Source of the DNA: JAJCYK01 sp965224285
GTDB taxonomy: Bacteria > Bacteroidota > Bacteroidia > Cytophagales > Cyclobacteriaceae
DNA: 64,000 nucleotides
Direction: 5' to 3'
Assembly (NCBI GenBank): GCA_965224285.1
Contig: OZ245043.1
Coordinates: 558,001-622,000, forward strand
Shown one piece after another: positions 34,325 to 41,805 of this stretch. Below the pieces are notes generated by a model, which searched no databases, was not told the origin of the DNA, and was given only the letters and a program-made list of their open reading frames with translations. The position numbers and the translations under genes were made by a program. Every line of letters begins with the position of its first letter. Position 1 is the first letter of the stretch.

Positions 34325-34354
34325 CAAAATTATCTTGCCATTACTTTTGCACAA
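34325..34354 (-). promoter_or_regulatory. Bacteroidota-type promoter for the candidate ncRNA
   Basis: On the minus strand TTG (complement 34352-34354) is separated by 19 bp from TAATTTTG (complement 34325-34332), an exact match to TAnnTTTG. The predicted start is near 34317, just upstream of the closing stem. Confidence 0.6.
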
Positions 34355-34551
34355 GTTATTCACAAAGTTGTGCACATTTTTTGCGGATGAAGCAAGAGGA
34401 GTAAATTAAGTGATGGGTCTGGTCCCTGACCCACGAAACTTTCCACCTACGATAAAGTCAATAATTTTGGCTACCACTGGTGGAATTTGTCATTAGTTGA
34501 GGTGAGCTAAATCATCGCCGACAGTTTGGAATAAAGTTATTTTGAAACCTT

Positions 34552-35286
34552 ATGAGGGAGGATTCCGCTTGGCGATTTCATCAGCATGGAAAAAATTCAA
34601 ATCCAGGCAAAAGCTTTTTAAGGGAATTTGTTTATGGCGGTATCGATGGCGGAGTGACTACATTCGCGGTAGTGGCAGGTGCAACTGGAGCTGATTTTGA
34701 CCATTCGATTATTATAATCCTGGGTTTGGCCAATCTCTTGGCTGATGGCTTTAGCATGTCTGTGGGCAGTTATCTAAGTGTAAAGTCGGAAGTTGAAAAA
34801 TATCACAATTTGGAACGTTTTGAAAAATGGGGTGTAGAGAATATCCCGGAAACCGAAAGAGAAGAAATCAGAGATATTTATCGACAGAAGGGGTTGAGCG
34901 GCAAAATACTGGATCAAGTAGTCGATATCATCACCGCAGACAAGGAGCTTTGGGTTAAGGAAATGATGAGAGGTGAATTTGACTTAACTCCCGAAATAAA
35001 ACCTCCATGGATGTCAGGGCTTTATACGTTTGTTTCTTTTTTACTGGTTGGTTCTATTCCACTTTGGCCGTATGTATTTGGTTATAGGGAAGATGCCATT
35101 GGCGGAGTTAACCTGTTTCTTCTTACTTCCCTGCTGACCGGAATGGCTTTCATTCTGGTGGGAGCCATAAAGTCTTATGTGAACAAAGTCGATATCTGGA
35201 AGTCGGTTATTGAAACCTTTTTCCTGGGTATGCTGGCTGCCTTGGTCGCTTTTTATACCGGCGCTTTTTTAGATCGCCATTTCTAA
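34552..35286 (+). CDS. VIT1/CCC1-family iron/manganese transporter
   Basis: A 244-residue membrane protein. It has the VIT family start FLREFVYGGIDGGVTTFAVVAG, the second helix block LANLLADGFSMSVGSYLS, and a cytosolic charged segment (about 80-140, including EREEIRDIYRQKGL) that binds metal in plant VIT1. Two C-terminal membrane hairpins follow. VIT/CCC1 proteins export Fe2+ or Mn2+ against H+, in bacteria for detoxification or storage. A short hairpin TGGGTC/GACCCA (34414-34433) lies in its upstream region. It is 8 bp before a Usp gene and opens the respiratory island. Confidence 0.87.
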   Translation: MREDSAWRFHQHGKNSNPGKSFLREFVYGGIDGGVTTFAVVAGATGADFDHSIIIILGLANLLADGFSMSVGSYLSVKSEVEKYHNLERFEKWGVENIPETEREEIRDIYRQKGLSGKILDQVVDIITADKELWVKEMMRGEFDLTPEIKPPWMSGLYTFVSFLLVGSIPLWPYVFGYREDAIGGVNLFLLTSLLTGMAFILVGAIKSYVNKVDIWKSVIETFFLGMLAALVAFYTGAFLDRHF

Positions 35287-35294
35287 TTTCAGTG

Positions 35295-36125
35295 ATGATG
35301 ATGACAATTCTAGTCCCTACCGACTTTTCCAATTGTGCCCGGAAGGCTGCTAACTTTGCTATGAAAATCAGCCAAAAAACCGGAAGTTTAATCCATTTTC
35401 TGCATTTGGAAGATATCCCTCCAGGCTGGCTGAATATTGATGATAACCAAAAATTACTTCCGGAGGTTACCGCCAGGGTTAAGCGTGCGAAGTCGGAGTT
35501 AGATAGTCTGGTAACTTTGAGCAATTCCCGTCAGTTGACCGCTAAAAGCTTCCTGTTGTACAATCGATCCTATGAGGCAATTCTCGATCATGCCAGGGAG
35601 CACCAGGTAGATCTAATAGTTATGGGCTCAAAAGGCGCCAGCGGATTAAAAGAGTTCATGCTAGGCTCTTACACTCAAAAAATAGTACGCCTTTCCGATG
35701 CTCCGGTTTTAGTTATAAAGGAAAGTGCTGCAGTCAATCTCAAAACCAGTAGAATTGCCTTTGTTTCCGACTTTCAGGAAGAAGTGATGGATCAGTTTTT
35801 AAAATTTGTGAAATGGGCCAAAGTGCTTAATGCTAAGCTGCTGCTGGTATTTATCAATACACCGGTCAATTTCACCGATACCCTGACCATAAAGATGCGG
35901 ATGGGTAATTATGCCATGCATGCTCCGGGGATGGTACATAATACTTATATTTTTAACGACCATCAATTCGAGGACGGACTAACTAAGTTTTGTAAAGAGG
36001 AGGAGGTGGATATAATAGGTATGATCACTCACGGACGCTCTCCCGGTTGGCAAATTTTCAACAATAGTTTAACGGAAAGTATAGTGAACCACCTGGATAC
36101 CCCAGTGCTTACCATGCATTTCTAA
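35295..36125 (+). CDS. Universal stress protein, tandem Usp domains
   Basis: A 276-residue protein with two Usp domains; four in-frame starts (GTG at 35292, ATGs at 35295, 35298 and 35301) make the exact start uncertain. The first domain begins TILVPTDFSNCARKAANFA and has the ATP-binding G-x2-G-x9-G-[ST] motif (MGSKGASGLKEFMLGS). The second is degenerate (ITHGRSPGWQIFNNS). Usp proteins bind nucleotides and accumulate under starvation, stress or low oxygen. It is one of four Usp genes in this island. Confidence 0.85.
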   Translation: MMMTILVPTDFSNCARKAANFAMKISQKTGSLIHFLHLEDIPPGWLNIDDNQKLLPEVTARVKRAKSELDSLVTLSNSRQLTAKSFLLYNRSYEAILDHAREHQVDLIVMGSKGASGLKEFMLGSYTQKIVRLSDAPVLVIKESAAVNLKTSRIAFVSDFQEEVMDQFLKFVKWAKVLNAKLLLVFINTPVNFTDTLTIKMRMGNYAMHAPGMVHNTYIFNDHQFEDGLTKFCKEEEVDIIGMITHGRSPGWQIFNNSLTESIVNHLDTPVLTMHF

Positions 36126-36151
36126 GCCACACAGAGACGTCCGTGGTTTTA

Positions 36152-36988
36152 CTAAGCTTCAGTATGAAAAGCAAGCAGTGGAATATTGGAGTGATGTGCC
36201 AGTTGTTTGGTAATGCTACTTTGGAACAGCCTTTCTAATAAACTGTGCTTTCGGGGCATCACACAGATCACATCCATTTGGTTGTTATCCAGATAACCCA
36301 TAATGCCATCTTCGACATGTTCATCTTCCAGCATCTCGTATTGATGAGGTACTTTTCTCAAATAAGACTCCAGGATCTTAGCCTCCTCTATGGCTCCCTG
36401 ATGCAACCGGTCCAGCTTATCGGTAATGTGCAATACGTGTATCATGGCGCCGAAATCCAGGGCAAATTGTATAAGCGGGTCAAGTGATTGTTTTGCACCT
36501 AATTCACGGAAGTCAAATGCAAATAATATATGGTCGATTTGAAAGTTCTCATAATTGGCTGGAATAGCCAGCACCGGCACCTTTGATCTTTTAATTACGT
36601 GTAAGGTATTACTTCCAATTAGTTCATCAAAAGTATTGCTGGCTCCGTGAGTACCCATGATAATCAGGTCGACGTCAGATTGGTCTATTTCCTGCAGTAT
36701 GGCATCAAAGGCGAAAAGGGCTTTCGTTTTGAATTCAACCTTTACAGATTGCAGTCCCGGAAGGGATTTACGGATTTCGTTAAACTTTTCTGTAGCATCT
36801 TTTTCGAAATCCGTAATTATATTAGTATTCATGTAGACTCCGGATTCTGCAGCTGGTACTGGTACATGGTAGGCATGCAGTACGATCAATTTGGACTCTT
36901 TCTCAGTAGCAAATTGAATGGCATATTTTAAAGCATTTAGTGCACATTTGGAAAAATCCAGGGGCACCATAATATTCTTGTATTTCAT
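36152..36988 (-). CDS. Universal stress protein, tandem Usp domains
   Basis: A 278-residue protein. Domain one starts NIMVPLDFSKCALNALKYA and carries G-x2-G-x9-G-S (MGTHGASNTFDELIGS). Domain two starts HILFAFDFRELGAKQ and lacks the complete glycine motif. It is convergent with the Usp at 35295, stops separated by 26 bp. Its upstream region holds an FNR-like TGAT-N4-ATCA dyad at 37101-37112, about 113 bp from the start, so oxygen-dependent control is possible. Confidence 0.87.
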   Translation of the reverse strand: MKYKNIMVPLDFSKCALNALKYAIQFATEKESKLIVLHAYHVPVPAAESGVYMNTNIITDFEKDATEKFNEIRKSLPGLQSVKVEFKTKALFAFDAILQEIDQSDVDLIIMGTHGASNTFDELIGSNTLHVIKRSKVPVLAIPANYENFQIDHILFAFDFRELGAKQSLDPLIQFALDFGAMIHVLHITDKLDRLHQGAIEEAKILESYLRKVPHQYEMLEDEHVEDGIMGYLDNNQMDVICVMPRKHSLLERLFQSSITKQLAHHSNIPLLAFHTEA

Positions 36989-37327
36989 CTTTATTGATTT
37001 TTATTTTCCTAACGGTCCCGCTGTAGCTACTTGTTTTATATCACCGAGATGCAACAGGCTTTAGGCTATCAAAGCTCACTTTTAGCATCAAGGAAATCTA
37101 TGATCTGGATCAGAGAACCGGGTGAATTGAACACGGGCTAGGAATGAGAAATATCAGCGGCACCAATGACTTTCCTCATTTTTAAAGGTCAGTACCTGCC
37201 CTAAGTTGGACGTTTTAAAGCAGGTGCCTTTAAAATCCATAACTGTGGGCATTATTCCCAATCAGCTAATCCCGTATTCGTGTGGATAGGTTGAGCCATC
37301 ATTACAGGATAAATTTATAAATTGGCC
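36989..37327 (+). promoter_or_regulatory. 339-bp divergent control region with FNR-like dyad and inverted repeat
   Basis: This gap separates the minus-strand Usp gene from the histidine kinase gene. It has TGATctggATCA at 37101-37112, matching the FNR/Crp-type TGAT-N4-ATCA core. A larger interrupted inverted repeat spans 37180-37235: TTTTAAAGG with CCTTTAAAA outside and ACCTGC with GCAGGT inside, about 20 bases apart. No T-tract follows the repeat, so it is not a standard terminator; an operator or leader hairpin is possible. I see no small ORF. Confidence 0.4.
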
Positions 37328-39223
37328 ATGTTTAAGCTTAAAAGCATGTTGTCTGATAGTCCCACGGTTTTTAAAACCCTATTTCATACCGCTAGTGAAG
37401 GAATTATGATCGTCGACCAGGAGGGAGTTATTTTGAAAGCCAATCCTGCAGCTCAAAAGATGTTTGGGTATGAGAACTCCTTGGAGGGGAAGGTAGTGGA
37501 AGATCTGATCCCAGATCACCTGACGAGCCGTCACAAGGATCACCGCAAAAGCTATAATTCCAACCCCCAAACTAGAACTATGGGTGGGGGATTGCATCTG
37601 CAGGGGAAAAAGGCTGATGGAAGCAGCTTTCCGGTAGAAATTAGTTTGAGCCCCACCTGCGTGGGAGATAAAGCAGTGGTTATGGCCTTTGTCGTGGATA
37701 TAACCGAGCGTAGAAACCGGGAAAACAACATGGTAAGTATGGGTCGGATTTTTGATAACTCCATCAATGAGATCTACCTGTTTGCCGTGGATAACCTGCG
37801 GTTTACCATGGTAAATCAGGCTGCACAGCGGAACCTGGGTTATAGTTCACATGAATTATCTTCCATGACCATTACCGACATAATTTCAATGAACAGGGAT
37901 GATTTTCTATCCACACTGGAAGTTTCACCGGAGGAGCATCCAAAAATCGTTATTGAAACCACCCATAAACGAAAGGACCTAACTACATATCCCGTCGAAA
38001 TGCATATCCAGACTACCGTATTTGACGATAAACCTACTTACTTGGCGGTGGTGATGGATATTTCGGAAAGAAAGTTCGCCGAGGATCAGCTGCGAAAATA
38101 TTCCCAAGCCTTGGAGCAAAGGGTTCAGGAACGTACGGAAAAGCTAAATGAGAGCCAAAAACTGTATCACGCCATCGCTCGTAATTTTCCGGATGGCACC
38201 ATTAATGTGTTTGATCGTGACCTGCGGTATGTATTCGTGGAAGGTAAGGAGTTGTATACTCTGGGCATAGACAGCCACCGGTTAATTGGTACCCGATATA
38301 TAAAGAGATTAGCCCCTGAAGTAGCTGCTCAAACCGAAAGGGAATTACTAAAAGTATTCGATGGCAACTCAAAAACTATTAATATACGCCACAAACAAAA
38401 CGACTATGTCCTGGAGGCCGTCCCCTTACCTTCTGGAGGAGGAGAAATCGAACAGATCCTGGTAATTGAAAAGAATGTTACGGTGCAGAAGAAAATGCAA
38501 GATAAAATTCAGCGCAATCTCGAAAGAGAACGTGAACTGAATGAATTAAAGTCAAGATTTGTTTCTATGGCTTCTCATGAATTTCGAACTCCGCTCAGTA
38601 CTATAATGAGTTCAGCTTCATTACTCAACCGCTACACCGAGGGGGAACAGCAGGGTAAGCGTGATAAGCATATAAATCGCATCAAATCTTCGGTGCATAA
38701 TCTCACCGGTATTCTCAATGATTTTTTATCACTGGATAAATTGGAAACAGGAGGTGTAGCCTGTAAAGCTCTCCCGTTTGATCTGCCTAATCTGATGCGG
38801 GAGGTATCAGATCAGATCAGGCCTACTCTAAAAAAAGGCCAGAGTCTCAATTACTCTCACCATGGCTCCCTCCAGGTAGTTTTGGACCCCCATCTTTTAA
38901 ATAACATCCTCATCAATTTGTTATCAAATGCCAGTAAATATTCACCGGAAGGAAGTGAAATACAACTTAATAGTGAGGTTAGCGAAGCTTTAATCATGAT
39001 AGAGGTGAGGGATAAAGGCATTGGAATTTCATGGGAGGACCAGCAACATTTATTTGAACGATTCTTCAGAGCACAGAACGCCATGAATATTCAGGGAACC
39101 GGCCTGGGGTTGAATATTGTAAAGAAATACCTGGATCTCATGAACGGTGAAATAGAATTTTCCTCGGAGTTGGGGGAGGGTAGTACCTTTACCATAACTT
39201 TTGACCGTCAACCGGAACCATGA
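37328..39223 (+). CDS. Multi-PAS sensor histidine kinase
   Basis: A 631-residue protein read from the ATG at 37328 (an in-frame TTG lies at 37322). PAS domains lie at about 12-125 (TASEGIMIVDQEGVILKANP) and 135-250 (NSINEIYLFAVDNLRFTMV), with a third PAS-like segment at about 280-385 (PDGTINVFDRDLRYVFVEG). HisKA has the phospho-acceptor His417 (SMASHEFRTPLST). HATPase_c has the N box (NNILINLLSNASKYS) and G boxes (DKGIGIS, GTGLGLNIV). There is no transmembrane segment, so a cytoplasmic signal is sensed. A 4-bp ATGA overlap with the REC-Crp gene makes the two a two-component pair. Confidence 0.92.
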   Translation: MFKLKSMLSDSPTVFKTLFHTASEGIMIVDQEGVILKANPAAQKMFGYENSLEGKVVEDLIPDHLTSRHKDHRKSYNSNPQTRTMGGGLHLQGKKADGSSFPVEISLSPTCVGDKAVVMAFVVDITERRNRENNMVSMGRIFDNSINEIYLFAVDNLRFTMVNQAAQRNLGYSSHELSSMTITDIISMNRDDFLSTLEVSPEEHPKIVIETTHKRKDLTTYPVEMHIQTTVFDDKPTYLAVVMDISERKFAEDQLRKYSQALEQRVQERTEKLNESQKLYHAIARNFPDGTINVFDRDLRYVFVEGKELYTLGIDSHRLIGTRYIKRLAPEVAAQTERELLKVFDGNSKTINIRHKQNDYVLEAVPLPSGGGEIEQILVIEKNVTVQKKMQDKIQRNLERERELNELKSRFVSMASHEFRTPLSTIMSSASLLNRYTEGEQQGKRDKHINRIKSSVHNLTGILNDFLSLDKLETGGVACKALPFDLPNLMREVSDQIRPTLKKGQSLNYSHHGSLQVVLDPHLLNNILINLLSNASKYSPEGSEIQLNSEVSEALIMIEVRDKGIGISWEDQQHLFERFFRAQNAMNIQGTGLGLNIVKKYLDLMNGEIEFSSELGEGSTFTITFDRQPEP

Positions 39224-40278
39224 AAACCATTCTGCTGATAGAAGACAATCCCGAAATGCGGGAGAATACGGTAGAGATGCTGGAATTGGCCAACTACACG
39301 GTACATGCAGCAGAAAATGGTAAAGTGGGGGTGCGTAAAGCTCTTGAAGTATCACCCGACTTGATTATATGTGATATTATGATGCCGGAATTAGACGGGT
39401 ACGGCGTACTCTATATGCTGGCAAAAAACCCCAAGACATCGGGAATTCCTTTTATTTTTCTAACTGCCAAGGCTGAAAAATCTGATTATCGCAAAGGCAT
39501 GAATATGGGAGCTGACGATTATTTAACTAAGCCTTTCGATGAAATGGAACTATTGGAGTCGGTTGAGGTTCGGTTGAAGAAAAGCGCCCAATTTGATCGT
39601 GAATTTAAAGCCGGGATACCAGGGGTTGATCAGTTTATAGAGGAGGCTCGCGGATTGGAGGAATTACGCAACCTCTCCAAAGAGAGGCGCAGCAGAACCT
39701 ACCGGCGTAAAGAGGCCTTATTTTATGAAGGGGAGTATCCCAATTTCCTATACTTTATTCATCAGGGCAAAGTGAAATCATATAAAATGAATGAAGACGG
39801 CAAGGAACTGATCACGGGACTATACAAACCGGGTGATTTTTTGGGATACCTGGCGATATTGGAGAATGCCGAATACCCGGATTCTGCGGTTGCTTTGGAG
39901 GACTCCACGGTGTATCTCATCCCCAGGAATGATTTCATGGCGCTTTTACAGACCAATCGCGATGTCTCTGCCAAATTTATTAAGATGCTATCCAGAAACC
40001 TGGTAGATAAGGAACAGGAACTATTGAATTTAGCTTACAACACTGTACGCAAAAGAGTGGCGGACGCCTTGCTGCACTTACAAGATCGATATCAGGAAAA
40101 GCAGGACAGCCCCTTTAAAATTGCTATAAGCCGCGATGACCTGGCCAGTATGGTAGGTACCGCCAAGGAATCGGTGATCAGAACCTTGAGCGAATTTAAG
40201 CAGGACCATTTTATCCAGATTCATGGCAGTGAGATTACCATCGTAAACCCTGAAGCGCTGAAAGCGCTGAGATACTGA
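39220..40278 (+). CDS. Response regulator with REC, cyclic-nucleotide-binding and Crp-type HTH domains
   Basis: A 352-residue fusion. The REC domain (1-120) has the acidic pocket Glu8-Asp9, phosphorylation site Asp52 (LIICDIMMPELDGYG) and Lys105-region KPFD. After a linker, a CNMP-like sensor barrel (about 155-270, RKEALFYEGEYPNFLYFIHQG, then GDFLGYLAILENA) is followed by a Crp/Fnr helix-turn-helix (about 285-345, ISRDDLASMVGTAKESVIRTLSEFKQ). The four-cysteine iron-sulphur site of FNR is absent, so control comes from phosphorylation rather than an Fe-S cluster. It is encoded with its own kinase upstream of the nos and cco genes, so it is a strong candidate for the regulator of that island. 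Confidence 0.92.
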   Translation: MKTILLIEDNPEMRENTVEMLELANYTVHAAENGKVGVRKALEVSPDLIICDIMMPELDGYGVLYMLAKNPKTSGIPFIFLTAKAEKSDYRKGMNMGADDYLTKPFDEMELLESVEVRLKKSAQFDREFKAGIPGVDQFIEEARGLEELRNLSKERRSRTYRRKEALFYEGEYPNFLYFIHQGKVKSYKMNEDGKELITGLYKPGDFLGYLAILENAEYPDSAVALEDSTVYLIPRNDFMALLQTNRDVSAKFIKMLSRNLVDKEQELLNLAYNTVRKRVADALLHLQDRYQEKQDSPFKIAISRDDLASMVGTAKESVIRTLSEFKQDHFIQIHGSEITIVNPEALKALRY

Positions 40279-40368
40279 CTATAATCATCGGTATTATGAA
40301 AAAATATCATGGGTTGAATCCCGATATTATAATGATCTTAATGAATTATTTGTAATCCCTTGGCTTCT

Positions 40369-41178
40369 GTGAGAAGTATATTATTGGCTACGGATTTTTC
40401 AGAAACTGCTCAACACGCAGTTGAATACGCGTTATTGTTGTTTGGAGATGAACAATGTGAATTTCTGCTGTTCAATTCGGTTCATCGTCTTCCCAGCAGC
40501 CCGGATATGCTCATTTCAATTGAAGATCTTCTATCAGAGCAGTCAAAACAAAATCTCGCCCACCAGGTAACGGAATTGAAGCAACGCTTCCAATCTACTT
40601 CATTAACCAGCATGTCAACACACGGGGATCCCTCAGGGGTGATACGAAATATGGTAAAAAAGCATCCCATTGATATAGTGGTGATGGGTACTCAGGGGCG
40701 ATCAGCTTTAAATGAAGTGTTCCTGGGCAGTAATACCCGTAACCTGGTGAATACCATTGCCAAACCTCTGTTAATTGTACCGCCTGATTACCCGTTACGT
40801 ACCCCTAAGAAGATCGTATTTGGCACAGATCTGGTTCAAGTGGAAAATCTTGATCTGCTTAATCCTATGATCTATTTAGCTAAAAAATACCAGGCTGAAA
40901 TTACCATTCTCAACATCACCGGTGACGAAGAACAGGCCCCGGTAAGACATGCCTTGCATCAACTGGATTTTAACCGGCATTTTGCTGGTATAAGTTATCA
41001 TTTCGAAGTGGTACACCACCTCAATCCACTTGAGGGTATATTAAAATTCGTAGCCCGGGAAAGGGTTGATATGTTAGTGCTACTGCCGAAGCAATATCCT
41101 TTGTTTCGGCGCCTTTTTCACCGAAGCCTAACCCGTGAGATGTTGAATTATACTGAAATACCCCTATTAGTAGTGTAG
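40369..41178 (+). CDS. Universal stress protein, tandem Usp domains
   Basis: A 269-residue protein; the GTG at 40369 (RSILLATDFSETAQ) gives a typical Usp start, while a TTG at 40360 would add three residues. Domain one has G-x2-G-x9-G-S (MGTQGRSALNEVFLGS). Domain two (KIVFGTDLVQVENLDLLNP, then LVLLPKQYPLFRRLFHRS) is diverged. It lies between the REC-Crp gene and the nos cluster on the same strand. The upstream 90 bp contains a short inverted repeat (ATATC...GATAT, about 40306-40327). Confidence 0.85.
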   Translation: MRSILLATDFSETAQHAVEYALLLFGDEQCEFLLFNSVHRLPSSPDMLISIEDLLSEQSKQNLAHQVTELKQRFQSTSLTSMSTHGDPSGVIRNMVKKHPIDIVVMGTQGRSALNEVFLGSNTRNLVNTIAKPLLIVPPDYPLRTPKKIVFGTDLVQVENLDLLNPMIYLAKKYQAEITILNITGDEEQAPVRHALHQLDFNRHFAGISYHFEVVHHLNPLEGILKFVARERVDMLVLLPKQYPLFRRLFHRSLTREMLNYTEIPLLVV

Positions 41179-41205
41179 CTTGCTCCATTGCCCTAGGCTC
41201 CATAC

Positions 41206-41219
41206 CTGATTTAAATCAT
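41206..41219 (+). promoter_or_regulatory. FNR-like dyad upstream of the nos cluster
   Basis: CTGATTTAAATCAT contains TGAT-ttaa-ATCA, eight of ten matches to the FNR/NNR-type box TTGAT-N4-ATCAA. It lies 76 bp before the first nos-cluster gene. If the -7 element is the weak TATCCTTT at 41259-41266, the dyad centre would lie near -60, the usual class I position for Crp/FNR activators. Confidence 0.5.
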
Positions 41220-41225
41220 TATCCA

Positions 41226-41243
41226 ATATGACCAAAGTCATAT
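41226..41243 (+). promoter_or_regulatory. Perfect dyad ATATGAC-N4-GTCATAT upstream of the nos cluster
   Basis: ATATGAC-caaa-GTCATAT is a perfect 7+7 inverted repeat with a 4-base spacer, 22 bp centre-to-centre (two helical turns) from the FNR-like dyad. A second Crp-family operator, perhaps for the adjacent REC-Crp protein, is the simplest reading. A hairpin terminator is unlikely because there is no T-tract. Confidence 0.5.
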
Positions 41244-41294
41244 CCCAGGGCTTAGCCATATCCTTTATTAGCAATCCAAAATAAACCAATTTTT

Positions 41295-41789
41295 ATGCGA
41301 TATAAACAAAATGTATCCTTGGGCATCTTGATGGTGGTCATCGGATTGCTGTTAAACTGTAGTTCCGCACCTGATGACCGTGAAAGTCAGCAACAGGAGG
41401 TGGGAGAATCACCCACACCTACCACTGAAAGTCAAAGCGAAGCTGAAAACGACCCAATGAAAAACAAAGGCATAGGTCCCATATCTGAGGTAGAACTAGG
41501 ACCTATCGATGAGCAAATGGTACAGGAAGGCAAAGTCATTTATGATGAATTATGTACTGCCTGTCACAGGCCGAACGAGAAATTTATCGGACCGGCGCCT
41601 GCCGGTATTTTAAGTCGCCGATCACCGGAATGGATCATGAACATGATACTGAATCCGGAGGAAATGGTTCAAAAGGACCCTGTGGCAAAACAATTATTAG
41701 TTGAGTATAACATGGCGCCAATGGCCAATCAAAATCTCACCGAGGACCAAGCTCGCAAAGTACTGGAATATTTTAGAACCCTGGAATAA
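41295..41789 (+). CDS. Cytochrome c lipoprotein of the nos cluster
   Basis: A 164-residue protein with a hydrophobic signal and a lipobox-like LLLNC (Cys22), a low-complexity acidic linker (about 24-58) and one c-type haem site C87-TA-C90-H91. Met140 or Met143 (YNMAPMANQ) is the probable sixth ligand. The haem domain is about 85 residues. It precedes nosZ by 16 bp, and clade II nos clusters commonly encode one or more small cytochromes c that deliver electrons to NosZ. It is anchored in the periplasmic or outer-membrane face. Confidence 0.85.
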   Translation: MRYKQNVSLGILMVVIGLLLNCSSAPDDRESQQQEVGESPTPTTESQSEAENDPMKNKGIGPISEVELGPIDEQMVQEGKVIYDELCTACHRPNEKFIGPAPAGILSRRSPEWIMNMILNPEEMVQKDPVAKQLLVEYNMAPMANQNLTEDQARKVLEYFRTLE

Positions 41790-41805
41790 TTCAAACCCCT
41801 AGATC

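Noticed and set aside
36126..36151. A weak CCAC/GTGG hairpin between the two convergent Usp genes as a terminator
   Set aside because: The stem is short and imperfect, and its T-tract is only four bases; I did not list it.
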